From Diabrotica undecimpunctata (Eukaryota; Arthropoda; Insecta; Coleoptera; Chrysomelidae): a stretch of DNA of 64,000 nucleotides. Made by a program: the position numbers and the translations under genes. Positions 1 to 9,921 of this stretch are shown here, piece after piece. The notes beneath the pieces are model-generated. The model made no database searches, was not told where the DNA came from, and saw only the letters and a program-made list of their open reading frames with translations. The DNA lies in assembly GCF_040954645.1 (NCBI RefSeq), contig NC_092811.1, positions 119,547,343 to 119,611,342 on the forward strand, given 5' to 3'. The stretch's first letter is position 1. Every line of letters begins with the position of its first letter.

Positions 1-339
1 ATATTTCTACTGCTATTATTGATGCAAGAGTTGGCATCCAGGTCAAGATCGATTCCTCTAGTGCACTATGTAATGGTGCGCTGCTTTTAATATGGTCTTT
101 GTCTATTCAATCTACGATATGAAATATTAGTTATTTTTTATCATACAATTTTTATATTGAGCCTAGAAACGACGTAAAAATTAAAAATATTGATAAGCAT
201 TAATTATTTTATCACAATAAAATTTACCTTTACGTAACAAAACTACTTATTTTTCTTAGTTATAGATCTTATCTACTTATCTAACTACTTATATTTCTGT
301 ACATACTATTTAAATTAAAATATTTTTGGATTTCATAGG
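1..339. other. A+T-rich flank, no gene seen
   Basis: I find no convincing coding frame, RNA gene or repeat signature here. It is the flank in which the hAT element at 348 inserted. Confidence 0.5.
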
Positions 340-348
340 GATAATCCC

Positions 349-520
349 AGTGGCAGATCCAGAAATTTTTGTCAGGGGGGGTCATGGGTCTTGAGAGTGA
401 TTTTGATACAGCATTTAGATTTTTGCACCTTTCAGTGGCTGATCCCCAGAAATTTTTTGTCGGGGGGGGGGCGGTCATGGGTCTTGAGGGTGATTTTGAT
501 GTTTGCACCTTTACGATTGA
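349..520. repeat. Tandem duplication of the hAT left terminus (86-bp unit)
   Basis: AGTGGCAGATCC at 349 recurs as AGTGGCTGATCC at 435, and both copies continue through a G-run, GTCATGGGTCTTGAG and GTGATTTTGAT to TTTGCACCTTT. The period is 86 bp with modest divergence, so the terminal repeat and subterminal sequence were duplicated in tandem. Confidence 0.85.
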
Positions 521-949
521 TATGATTTGTGCCTCATGTAAGGGAACCATTTTCTCAATAATTATTTTAAGCGATATATTAAACCAATGAAAAGTTATTA
601 AATCCCAAATACCCTACGGGTGCAAAGAAGGGTACAACATTAAGGGGTCTTAAACTTAAACAAAAAAAAATAATTTAAACCCACATACTCTATGACAGTA
701 AAATCAAGTGTACAAGACTATTAAATCAAAGGAAAGTTATTAAAATACAAATACTGAAAAATCAAGAACTGTCAATTTAAACTAGGTATTTTAAAGACAA
801 CTAATTTAAACCTACCTATCCTATAGCTACAAAATCAAGAACAAACCAAGGATAAATAAGTATAAACCGAAGTTAAGTAATTTAAATGCAATAACTCAAT
901 GTAAGTGTAAACATTAATGAATATATTTATCATTCCTAATAAACTCTAT

Positions 950-1395
950 CTTATCGTTGGATATCCGATTACAATTTGTAAAAACATTTATTTATTCCTT
1001 ATTGCTATACGGAGTCGAAACATGGATTCTCGGAATTACAAGTATGAGGCGTATAGAACCCTTTGAAATGTGTGTTTTTCGAAGAATGCTGAAGATTTCG
1101 TGGACAGAGCACGTGACCAATAACGAGGTGCTGAGAAGAGTGAGGACTGAGAGAGAACTTCTAAATCTTGTAAACAACAGAAAAACGAGTTATCTAGGAC
1201 ATATTTATAGAGAAGAAAAATATAACTTTCTACGACTCGTAATGGAAGGGACAGTAGAAGGAAAAAGAGGTCCAGGAAGAAAAAATGCTCCCGCCTGAAG
1301 AATGTAAGAGACTGGACAGGCATGGACACACATTCGATACTAAAAACAGCTCAAGATAGAGCTGTAGTTATAGCCATCCTTCCGTAATGAAGAAG
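950..1395 (+). pseudogene. LINE (non-LTR retrotransposon) 3' fragment
   Basis: The frame at 957-1298 encodes the C-terminal part of a LINE polyprotein after the reverse transcriptase: YSLLLYGVETWIL, FRRMLKISWTEHVTNNEVL, YLGHIYR and GKRGPGRK. This region is shared with the copies at 41028, 52050 and 39311 (minus strand). A frameshift near 1290 moves the end, KNVRDWTGMDTHS, into another frame. It ends near 1395 in a short GAA-rich tail (TGAAGAAGAAAC). It is a severely 5'-truncated, inactive copy lying inside the hAT element. Confidence 0.85.
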
Positions 1396-1590
1396 AAACT
1401 TTAAGAATAAGTGTAAACAGCATTTTATTTAAATTAATTTATTCAACAAAAAACATAATATAATTAAGGAATAGTTATTTCTATAATTAGTCATATTAGG
1501 CTATAAGTGAGTGAAATATTTTTTTACTTGGTATTGAAATGTTTCTCGCGAATGGTCAGCAACAGCCAGCAACGAGTGGTAAATAAAAGT

Positions 1591-2540
1591 TCAGTGATTA
1601 AAAATACTATAAGAATAAGATAAGTAAATATTATATAATTTTATAAAAATGTATTCTTTTCGCCTATCCGATTTAATAAATCGCTCTATGATTGCATCAA
1701 CATTTAGAGAAATTTCAGAATGCACATTGATGAGTGCTAAACCAGCTAACCTTTTCGCAGAAGTTCTATTTCTAAGCCAAGTCTTTAGACGCTTAAGCGT
1801 AGAACGCTCTGCTGTTGCTGCACTGACTGGCAGTGTAATTAATATTTGCAGAAATATTCTGGTATTTGGATACATATGAATATCGCAGTTTTCTAATACT
1901 TCTAAAATATAATCAGGAAGTTTTCTATTATTTTGCACGACTCTTTTCCACTTTTGAATCCATAGTGTAAACTCTTGTTCTACTGTGGAATATGCAGTAA
2001 GTAGTTGATCCAATAATATCCTGGAAGGTGTCAACAATTTTTTATAATGCAACTTTATCTTCTGGTGTGTTATCAGTTTTAGGTAAAAAAACTCGAAGAT
2101 TAAATAGATTCATAACTTTTGGTGAAAGTCGTTCTTCTAAATCAGTTAGGATATTGTTTAAAAGGGGTAAATAAATAGATCTTCGGAAATATTCTTCGCA
2201 AGAGTTAGCAGATTGGTTTTGACTAAAGGTTTGACGAGAAACTATACGAGGCATCTTCAAATCGATGTCTAGTTGTTCAGCTATTTGTTTACTTCATAGT
2301 AAAGTTTGCTAAAAACAGATTCAGCATTTAACATTTTATTTTGAAGAACGTATTTAGTGTCCTATATGGCCTCAGTAGCCTACTTAAAATCTAATTTTGG
2401 TGACTGAAGAAGACGACTAAGTGATACAGTTATACCTAAAACATCACTAAGACAAACTAATGTTTCACAGTTTCACACATACCTTGGACAGCAGCCCCCA
2501 GTTCCTTTATTTGTATTCACTAACATATCAGACAGAGCTA
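1591..2540 (-). pseudogene. hAT transposase C-terminal half (pseudogene)
   Basis: Reading right to left, the frame holds a middle region (LSRLLQSPKLDF, NAESVFSKLYYEVNK, MPRIVSRQTFSQN) and then the hAT C-terminal dimerisation domain near 1700-1850, with LPVSAATAERSTLKRLKTWL and RLAGLALINVHSE. That layout is typical of the ZMYM/52-kDa-repressor-like hAT group common in arthropods. Two long open pieces (2042-2260 and 1591-2052) overlap in different frames, so at least one frameshift lies at about 2045; stops interrupt the stretch above 2260. No BED or TTF zinc finger or N-terminal catalytic Asp region is visible, so the protein is truncated as well as frameshifted. It once cut and pasted the element whose ends are at 348 and 3089. 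Confidence 0.85.
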
Positions 2541-3097
2541 ATGCAACAACAATATTCACTTTGATATTTATTATAGATAAATTATAAAATGTAGCACACA
2601 GTTTCAACAATTATAATACAAATTCAAATTACAAACAACCAAATCGTAGACAAAACTGAAGATAAGAAATACCTAATACAAAATAAAAATGTGCTGTTTT
2701 CGTGCGAAAAGTTATGTCATGTACATTGAATGAGCAATAATGTGGGGGCGGTAATTCTATCTCATCGATAATCGAACGATTCTCTGGCACTCAAATGACG
2801 AATTATTGACAAAATTTGAAAATCGCGTAACTCTGAATTCGTGGAAGTCTTAGTCGAGGTATTACTGTATTTAGAATTGTTGATTTTTTAAAGAGCAATT
2901 TAAAAAGGCTTCCTTATAATTCTACACTTACACCTAGAATAAATGAGTTTGAATCATTTTAACTCTTGACTTCCTGCTTTTAGGGTTGATGGGTTTTAAA
3001 TTATTTTTTGTAGGATTATTTGATTGATATTTAATTTTGTTTTGGGGGTGGTCATGACCCCCATGACCCCCCCCTTGGATCCGCCACTGGATAATCC

Positions 3098-3539
3098 ACA
3101 ATTAAGGGAATTTTTTAACCAAAAAAATCAATAACAAAATGTACTGGCAGACGTACGGCACTAAATATTTGGCAGTAAAAGCAATACAAAGAGATGACTC
3201 AAAGCAAATTATTATCTGTAAAATAGGAAATCTAAATCTATAGAGTTCATCGAGATTAAGCAATCGTTGAGAAAAATATAAAAACAGACGCAAGAGAAAG
3301 ATATTGTAAATTGGAAATCAATAAGGCAGTATAGCTAAAGACGAAATACTCCAAACGGAAAATAAACAAGACAAAATTCAAGACAAAATGAAAGGTGGGA
3401 AAGAGAACAAGAAACTAAAAGTTTAGTTAAACATAAAATAGATAAAACATAACGTGATTGATAGAGTTTAAACATTTTCAAGATGTAACAAGTGATGTTT
3501 AAAGGTTGTAGGCCAATCTAAGAAGGAACAACAATTTGG
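3098..3539. other. A+T-rich stretch, nothing recognised
   Basis: This lies between the hAT element and the next LINE fragment. Short frames have no recognisable family motif. The last ~40 bp may already be decayed LINE. Confidence 0.4.
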
Positions 3540-3694
3540 AAGAATCAATGTGAATGTTTAATCATAGAAAGAGTCAAAACATACACCTACTTCAGTACGA
3601 ACGTCAATGAAAATTGGGACCATTCCCTAGAAATAAAATGTAGGATAGAGAAAGCAAAATTTGAATTTCAAAAAATGGCTAAGCTAATCAAGTT
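3540..3694 (+). pseudogene. LINE fragment, left half (split by an insertion)
   Basis: Translation gives IERVKTYTYFSTNVNENWD, LEIKCRIEKAKFEFQKM and AKLIK. This matches the region after the RT catalytic motif in the SWTEHVTN-type LINE copies of this window (compare YVYLGTNVNAKWEQ at about 41530). It stops where the RTE-like element at 3695 begins; the probable continuation is at 6443-6590. Confidence 0.7.
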
Positions 3695-3971
3695 CTTCTT
3701 CTTAGTCGTTAACCTGATGCAAGTATCGTGATATCATGAAGCTATTAGCTAAATTTCCCAATGTTCCTCCACGTTTTTCTATCTTCTGCCATTCTAGCAC
3801 ATTCTGACAATGGAGCGCCAATGGTAGCAACAATATGGTCCGTGTATCGTGTGGGAGATCTACCTCTATTTCTTTTGCCTTCTACTTTTCCCTGGATGGT
3901 AAGTTTTTCAAGACCATTTCTTCGAAGGACATGTCCAAAATAGCTTATTATTTGTTCTGATATTTGTGTTC

Positions 3972-5202
3972 TTAGTCTTTTCTGTATGTTAGCTGGTCCA
4001 GTATGGATTCATTTGTTCTTCGGGCCACCCATGGTATGCTCAGCATTCGTCTCCAGCAGTACATCTCAAATACATCTATGTTCTTTTTGTCTTTCTCAGT
4101 AAGGGTCCAGCATTCCGATGCATAAGTAAAAACTGGAAAAACTAGACTTCTTACTAGTCTCATTTTTGTATCGGTAGTTATTTCATGGCTTTTCCAAATT
4201 TTTGTTAATTTTGCCATAGCGCTTTTTGCGATTGCTGACCGCCGCTTTATTTCTTCAGTACAGCCTCCTTTGTTGGTTATTAATGAGCCCAGGTACACAA
4301 ATTTATCTACAACAGCGATATTGTTTATCATGACCAGATGATTTTGATTGTTGTTAGCTCTGTCAATTATCATGATTCTCGTTTTATCTCTGTTTATTTT
4401 AAGGCCCATCGTTAAGCTTACGTCTTCTATCCGTTGTAGCAGGTGAATCAATTCAGCTTCAGAACTAGCGAGGATAGTAGTATCATCTGCATATCGCAAG
4501 TTGCAAATCTTCTTCCCGCCAATGGTGATGCCACCGTTAGCGTTAGCAGTCCTCAGTAGCTTTCCGCATTATTCATTCACCATAGATGTTAAATAGAATT
4601 GGGCTTAGTATGCAGCCTTGTCTCACGCCTTTTGTGACCCTGAAACTATCGGTTAGTTCCCCATTTATTCTAACTCTGACATAATTGTTATTGTACAGGC
4701 TTTTAATTAGCAGTATCAGATGATTGGGGACTCCCATTTTAGACAAAACCTGCCACATTTTACTCCAGTTGACCAAATCGAAAGCTTTACTATAATCTAT
4801 GAAGCACAAATATGTTGTGATGTTAAATTCTCTGGATTTTTCTACAATCTGCCGTACGTTTAAAATTTGTTCTCTAGTACCACGTCCGGGGACGAAACCT
4901 GCTTGTTCCTCCGCAATGTTAGGTAGTAAAAAGGGCTTTATCCTCTCGAGAATTATGTGTTAGAGTATCTTACTGCAATGTGCAATTAGAGCAATTGTGC
5001 GATAGTTGCTACATAAATCTTTCGCTCCCTTTTTATGTATGGGAATATATAGTGATTGTGTCCAGTCCTCAGGCCATTTACCTGTCTCCCACACTCTTTG
5101 ACAAATTTGATGTATTATATCCACTCCAACGTCATCTAGGGCCCAAATCATTTCAATAGGTATGTTATCTGGACCGGCAGCTTTCTGACTTTTTTGCCTC
5201 AT
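3972..5202 (-). pseudogene. LINE reverse transcriptase and C-terminal region
   Basis: Three open pieces make up the RT. Piece 4960-5202 has AAGPDNIPIEMI, WTQSLYIPIHKKG and NYRTIALI. Piece 4573-4809 has CFIDYSKAFDLV (motif A) and GVRQGCILSPILFNIYG (motif B). Piece 3972-4499 opens with MRYADDTTILASS (motif C, catalytic YADD) and runs through YLGSLITNKG, FTYASECWTLTEKD and CWRRMLSIPWVARRTNESIL. These motifs are of the BovB/RTE style. Frameshifts or stops lie at about 4500-4570 and 4810-4960. The catalytic motifs look preserved, but the frame does not. Confidence 0.9.
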
Positions 5203-5233
5203 AATTGCTGCTTCAACTTCACTTTTGAGTACG

Positions 5234-6386
5234 TCAGGTTCCTGTGCTTTCCTCCATCATCAGTCGTCCACAGTATTCTTTCCATCTGTGTAAAATATCT
5301 TTTTTAGAAGTGAGTAGAGTTCCGTTATCACCTTTGATAGCAAGGTAGTTTGGTGTAAAGGAACGTGTTATCTGCTTTATTTTTTTAAACATGTCTCTGG
5401 TCTCAGTTTTGGTTTTATGCCCTTCTATTTCCATGCAGATTTTGTTCAAGTGTGTGTTCTTGTCCTTTTTGCAGAGTCGTTTTATTTGACCGTTCAGCGC
5501 TTTATAGGCCTCTTTATCACTTTCACTGTTCAGTCCTGTGGCTTTTAAGCACTTCCTCTCCTGTATTTTAGTCCATGTGGAGTCTGTTATCCATTGTTTC
5601 CTTCTTTCTTCTCTATCACTCTTAATGTTTTTCGCAGCATTATGCAATATGGATTTTGTTTTTTTCCATATGCTATTTGAGGACTCTTCTGGATTTAATG
5701 ATTGTTTGAGGTCACATAGCTTTTGCGTTGCGGCTTTTTTGTACGGATCGTTATATCTTAGATGCCATTTAGTTGTTGTATTTCCTGTTTTTGGACTGTT
5801 TCTTAACTTCATGCGGAATTCAGCTGATAAAAATTGATGGTCGCTATTACAATCTTTTCCTGGATAGGTCTTAACATCCTTAACAGCGCTCCTCCAACGG
5901 GTTTTTACCAGTATAAAATCTATCTGATTTCTGTATCTATTTCCTGGTGATATCCAAGTGTATAGTCGTCTTGGGTGATGCTGAAAGCCTGTATTAGTAA
6001 CAAACAGGTTGTTGTCTATACAAAAGTGTAGCAAGCATTCTCCTCTGTCATTTCTTTGGCCAAGTCCATATAATCCGACGGTCTCTCGCAAGTAATGATC
6101 TTCTGTAGTTACACCAATTTTAGCGTTGAAATCGCCTACGACTGCTGTGATTTCTCTATTTGGAAGCTTCCTAAGCGTCTGCTCCAACGTACTATAAAAT
6201 GTTTCGATCTCTTCACCGTGAGCTTCGCTTGTTGGGGCATATATTTGTACTACATTAAGATTAACTGGACTGGCATTCATTCTGACAACAATTATCCGAT
6301 CGCTGACGGTTATGTATTCTTTTACGGAGGTTTTAATGGCATTATTTACTATCACTGCTACGCCATTCCGAGATTCTTTATCATAA
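5234..6386 (-). pseudogene. LINE endonuclease domain (RTE-like)
   Basis: The 373-residue open frame at 5234-6355 begins inside an APE-type endonuclease; four or more codons of the same frame continue upstream (ESRNGVAVIVNNA) to about 6386. Diagnostic motifs are VVQIYAPTSEAHGEE, VVGDFNAKIG (catalytic Asp and Asn), YTWISPGNRYRNQIDFILV and CNSDHQFL with the SDH active-site motif. This enzyme nicks target DNA to prime reverse transcription. The N-terminal strand with the first catalytic Asn/Glu is missing. The linker toward the RT follows and ends in a frameshift near 5234. Confidence 0.9.
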
Positions 6387-6437
6387 TCTAACCTAACCTA
6401 ACCTAACCTAACCTAACCTCACTAACCTAACCTAATC
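6387..6437. repeat. Interstitial CCTAA (TTAGG-type) short array
   Basis: About seven perfect CCTAA units, then CCTCACTAA and two more units. TTAGG is the canonical insect telomere repeat. The array starts exactly where the RTE-like LINE is truncated at its 5' end and stops at the flanking repeat CTAATCAGGTT. Confidence 0.9.
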
Positions 6438-6442
6438 AGGTT

Positions 6443-6860
6443 AATACGATATTATATCTCTTTCCTATACTGTTGTACGGAGTCGTGGACTCTCACAGAT
6501 ACTACCTGCAAAAAAATTGAGACTTTCGAAATGTGGCATAATCGTCAAATCCTGAAGATATCATATACCCACATTTTTACTTCATTGTAAGTTTTCCGTT
6601 TCCGAATTTCCGTTTTAAAGTCTAACAAGTACTAAGAGTAGCGTAGAATATAGAAGATTTTGATATAGTGATCCCAAACCTCTAGTAATTGAGATGAACC
6701 AAAAGAAGAAGACGACCTAAAGGAAGTAAGAGTTGGATTGGAGAAGAGAAGCAAAATAAGACAGAAGAAGGTAAAGTATCCACAAGAACTTTAGTAAAAA
6801 AATGGTATAAGGTAAAACTACATATTGACGACCTACACAAATTCGTGATGTAAATCCGGC
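6443..6860 (+). pseudogene. LINE fragment, right half, plus decayed tail
   Basis: Reading across frames gives a sequence resembling FPILLYGVESWTL, KIETFEMWHNRQILKIS and then stops. This is the stretch after the point where the fragment at 3540-3694 is cut. A K/R-rich piece at 6700-6840 (GRRRPKGSKSWIGEEK) is similar to LINE C-termini. Frameshifts are frequent. The fit with the left half supports insertion of the RTE-like element into an older LINE, probably with loss of a few dozen codons. Confidence 0.55.
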
Positions 6861-7352
6861 CTATTAAAAAAATACTAGGCTCGTCTGTATCCTAACGAGA
6901 AATTTATTAGACCATTTTTTTATGTATAAATGATGGGGTGACATGTTCTAGCTTTTGTTTTAGCGTTGATTGAAATATTGAATACCGTTTTTTTTTTAAA
7001 ATGTTACCAAAAACGTACTACCAAATTCCGTCCCATATTTTTTTTCTATAAAAGCAAAAAAGGAAGTTTACAACTATGAAAGTCAGGTAGTTATTTCTAA
7101 TGGTAGAAAATTGAAAAAAATCTCGAATTTGTTTCCAAAAGAATGGTATTTTTTTTGGTAACTTACTTAAGTTAAAATATATAGTCTGACAATTTATTAA
7201 TTACAAAAAAAACATTTAAATAATTTTAGTTTATTCTGGATGGTATTAGATTTTATTATATTTCGCATGTGCTCTAATTTCGGCCTAACCCAAATTTAGC
7301 CTGACATGGTATCTACAAAAAAGACTCAATTATTCACATTAGATTTTTTTTC

Positions 7353-7864
7353 ATGGTCAGAACTAACAAGCCTAAGCCAATGCAAAGAAAAAAATATTCT
7401 TCACAAGAGCTACTGGATCGGGCCCTAAATGACAATGAAAAGTGGCATGTCTGCCTATAAAGTACATTGAAAGATGTGAATGCAAAAATATGTACACGAA
7501 AATATTGGAAGACAACCAGTTTGAACTAGTGATGAGGAAAAACGAATCGTAAAATGGATATTTTTTTGGCTGTCGCGGGGTTTTCCTTGACACGCTATCA
7601 GCTTATTAATACCGTACAAAGCTAACAATTCTATGGATTGTTATTGTATTATTCTAGGAGAACAATTTTCCAGGAATAGTAGAAAAAATAACAGAAGATA
7701 AATTCATAATCAAAGCTATGGAAAAAATTGGATATCATTGGAGATGGCCAGAGATCGATTATATTATCTGGTATGATCCAGAGGAAATTGTTTGTTTAAT
7801 TGCACCGCCTCAGTACATTAATAAAAGGGGTCTTTTTTCTGTACCTGAGATAAATAATTTGTAG
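7353..7864 (+). pseudogene. pogo/Tigger-like (CENP-B/jerky) transposase relic, internally deleted
   Basis: A start at 7353 gives MVRTNKPKPMQRKKYSSQ, the basic N-terminus usual for pogo-like transposases, followed by a helix-turn-helix-like stretch with a stop. In the 7510-7600 region GRQPV, TSDEEKRIVKWIFFWLSRG matches the CENP-B HTH signature (EEKRIVKWI, RGFP). The catalytic DDE core is missing. The frame at about 7650-7864 gives NNFPGIVEKITEDKF, AMEKIGYHWRWPEID and a stop after FSVPEINNL; this Trp/Pro-rich module is the typical C-terminus of such insect elements. An AATAAA lies just downstream. The assignment rests on motif pattern only. Confidence 0.6.
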
Positions 7865-7998
7865 GTCTTTCATAGCTCTTTGCTCTTATGCAATAAATTA
7901 AAATAAAACACTCTTGCTAAGTAACTTATGAAAGTATTTTTTGTTGTTTTTTTTTTATTTTCAAAATGTATTACGTATGTATAGTTTATTTCACGAAA

Positions 7999-8400
7999 AA
8001 TGGTTGAGTGCTTAATAATTGCAATAAAACCCGACCGCAAGTACCCCAGCTTAGTCAACATTAGTTGAGCAGGTAAGTATTCAGGTAAAATTGAACCTAC
8101 TGTGGAGTGTCGTTATCTTGTTTGTATAATAAATTGCTGGTAATATAAAACGAATAAAAAATCGTATAAAATTATAAAAACGATTAGAATACATTTTATT
8201 TCATAAAGTTGTAAACATTTTAACAGTGAGTTTCACTATCAATGGTTGATCTTTTAATGACCACAATAAATTTGTTGATCGTTAAGTATTTCCTGGAATA
8301 ATTATTCAGGTTCCCTCCATTCTGTATAATTTGTAAAAGTATATAAAAGCGATGAGAAATTTTTAAATATTCATTTTGTTTCATTTAGATGAAAGTGTTA
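7999..8400 (+). repeat. Diverged tandem duplication in the transposon 5' leader
   Basis: AATGGTTGAGTGCTTAATAATTGCAATAAA at the left end has a diverged counterpart near 8239 (AATGGTTGATC, TTAATGACC). Both then pass through a TAAGTATT...TTCAGG segment, an A/T stretch with TATAAAA-like boxes, and CATTTTGTTTCAT or CATTTTATTTCAT. The offset is about 240 bp. The second unit lies immediately upstream of the transposase start and may hold its promoter. Confidence 0.5.
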
Positions 8401-8446
8401 CAAGTGTTACCAGTGTTATACCTATTTATACCTATAAAACAGCATT

Positions 8447-9261
8447 ATGTGGCGTCCGTGGAAAAACATTGATGGTGCTTCTTCCAGTGTTCCAGCAAAG
8501 AAAAAGCATTTATCTGCTGACGCTAGAGAAATCGTAAAAACAATATATAGTTCTTTACTTACAAGAGAACATACTGCTAATACTGCTGCCAGTGAAATAT
8601 CTGATTTAACGAAAATACCTCTAACTACAGTGAAAAGAATTACATCAAATCCCATTAAGTCAAGAAGGAAGCGTAAGGATGCCGGTTCTACCAAATGTAT
8701 TGACGAAAGTGATAAGGACTTAATAAGACGAAAAATTTACACAATGTACGAAGAGCAACGGATACCTACATTAGATGCTTTAAAACAACGGCTTACTAAT
8801 GATGATACACAAATAAACTGTAGCCGCATTAGTCTTTGGAGGATTTTGTCTAAAATGGGCTTCAGATATCGTACAATTGACAAAAGGCAAGTGCTTATGG
8901 AGTCCCATCGTTTACAAAAGTGGTGTACTGAATATAAAAAAGTATATGTTTGTGACGCATTGGCCGAGGACATACAGTGTTACGGCTTCCGCCCTACTAT
9001 TGTTTATTTAATCGCATAGAGCATATGTGGCACCAACTAAAGTCAAATGTTAGGTCACAAAATGTTTCTCCGACTTTAAGTGGTAGTATAGTCGAATTAA
9101 TAAGGAAATGTGTTGATGATATCTCCCCAGAAAGTTGGAAAAATTCAGTACGCCATGTAATGAACGTAGAAAATTCATATGTTACTTTAAATCACATAAT
9201 TAAACCAATTGTTATTAATCTTGAAGAAGATAGCGACAGCGAAAGAGAATTAGGTATTTAG
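8447..9261 (+). pseudogene. IS630-like transposase with internal deletion
   Basis: The N-terminal frame (8447-8955) carries the DNA-binding region: SADAREIVKTIYSSL, EISDLTKIPLTTVKRI (HTH), then SRISLWRILSKMGFRYRT and RQVLMESHRLQKW, which in this family precedes the first catalytic Asp (FLDETW). The frame then jumps directly to the last catalytic block: LRLPPYYCLFNRIEHMWHQL at about 8980-9040, followed by SPTLSGSIVELIRKC and an acidic C-terminus, EEDSDSERELGI. The FLDE and MDNASYHS blocks, about 130 residues, are absent, and the two parts are in different frames. It cannot transpose, although its ends could still be substrates for a related enzyme. Confidence 0.9.
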
Positions 9262-9921
9262 GAATTTATAAATATATTTTGGTTATTTTGGGTATTTTTT
9301 TTTGTAAATATTAACTTGTATATATTTTTCTATATTTTTTTTTCAATTCATCTATTTTTTGTACATTATGTATTCGTTTGTATGTATATACTGTAAATAG
9401 AACTATTATTACTGTACATTTTTAACGATAATCGATTAGGAAGAGCAAAAACTTTTAAACACGCCAGTTTTTTGCTGACAGTCCTAAGCCTGTAAAAAGT
9501 GTGAAGGAAAGTACCTTTCTGAATTTAGATCCATATACTACAATTATTCACGTAGAACAAAAAAACTACTTTCTTCATGTTAAAATTTGTTCAATTATCA
9601 AGTATATTCACTTGAGCAACCTGAAAATACCATATGAAATAATTTAATAAATTTTTATAATCGTGTATTACACAGCTACCAATGAAATATATTAAATAAC
9701 AAACTTTCTGAAGTGCGACCCTGTGTACTACGGTAAGCACTCAACCATTTTTCGTGGAAGAAACTATACATCTTTTTATTTTATTTAGTTTTTGTATGCC
9801 TCAATTATGTTTTTACGCTTCTATATTTTTTATACCTACTTTAAAACTATTAAAATAAATATTTACACTTTTTGATATGCAGGCCGGAATTACCTAACAC
9901 TAATTTTTCAACATAGGCCGG

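Larger units (their letters stand above)
348..3089 (-). mobile_element. hAT-superfamily DNA transposon relic
   Basis: The element begins with CAGTGGCAGATCC and ends with GGATCCGCCACTG, an imperfect terminal inverted repeat bordered on both sides by a G-rich (left) or C-rich (right) run. An exact 8-bp direct repeat, GATAATCC, lies immediately outside at 340-347 and 3090-3097; an 8-bp target duplication is the hAT hallmark. The interior holds the decayed C-terminal half of a hAT transposase on the minus strand and a LINE fragment at about 950-1395 that must have inserted later. The left terminus is tandemly duplicated. The rest (1400-1590 and 2541-3050) has no recognisable frame. The element is dead: the transposase lacks its N-terminus and is frameshifted. 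Confidence 0.9.
3695..6386 (-). mobile_element. RTE/BovB-like LINE, 5'-truncated and inactivated
   Basis: This is one of the longest LINE copies in the window. In sense order (high to low coordinates) it has an APE-type endonuclease, a reverse transcriptase and the C-terminal region ending in a GAA-rich tail (TTCTTCTTCTTAG on the plus strand at 3693). Imperfect direct repeats flank it: CTAATCAAGTT at 3684-3694 and CTAATCAGGTT at 6432-6442, which could be the target duplication. It sits inside an older plus-strand LINE fragment. Between its truncated 5' end and the right repeat lies a CCTAA repeat. Several stops and frameshifts separate the open segments, so it cannot make a full polyprotein. 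Confidence 0.9.
7977..9771 (+). mobile_element. IS630/Tc1-like DNA transposon with 38-bp terminal inverted repeats
   Basis: The ends at 7977-8014 and 9734-9771 are complementary over 38 bp with two mismatches; the shared core is CACGAAAAATGGTTGAGTGC. TA dinucleotides sit at or just inside the ends, compatible with a TA target. Inside is one transposase frame on the plus strand that has lost its catalytic core. A diverged tandem duplication occupies the 5' leader. About 470 bp downstream of the transposase holds no gene. Confidence 0.85.
6850..9921 (+). mobile_element. Probable extent of the pogo/Tigger-like element (hosts an IS630-like insertion)
   Basis: AAATCCGGCCTAT occurs at about 6853 and AATTTCGGCCTAA at about 7274, while the complementary form AGGCCGGAATT occurs at about 9892 and 9916. 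The transposase relic lies between, so these look like subterminal inverted repeats. The IS630-like element at 7977-9771 is inserted after the transposase stop codon. The exact ends and target duplication could not be fixed. Confidence 0.4.

Noticed and set aside
6387..6437. CCTAA array as evidence of a chromosome end
   Set aside because: It is only about 50 bp and is flanked on both sides by ordinary retroelement sequence, so it is interstitial.
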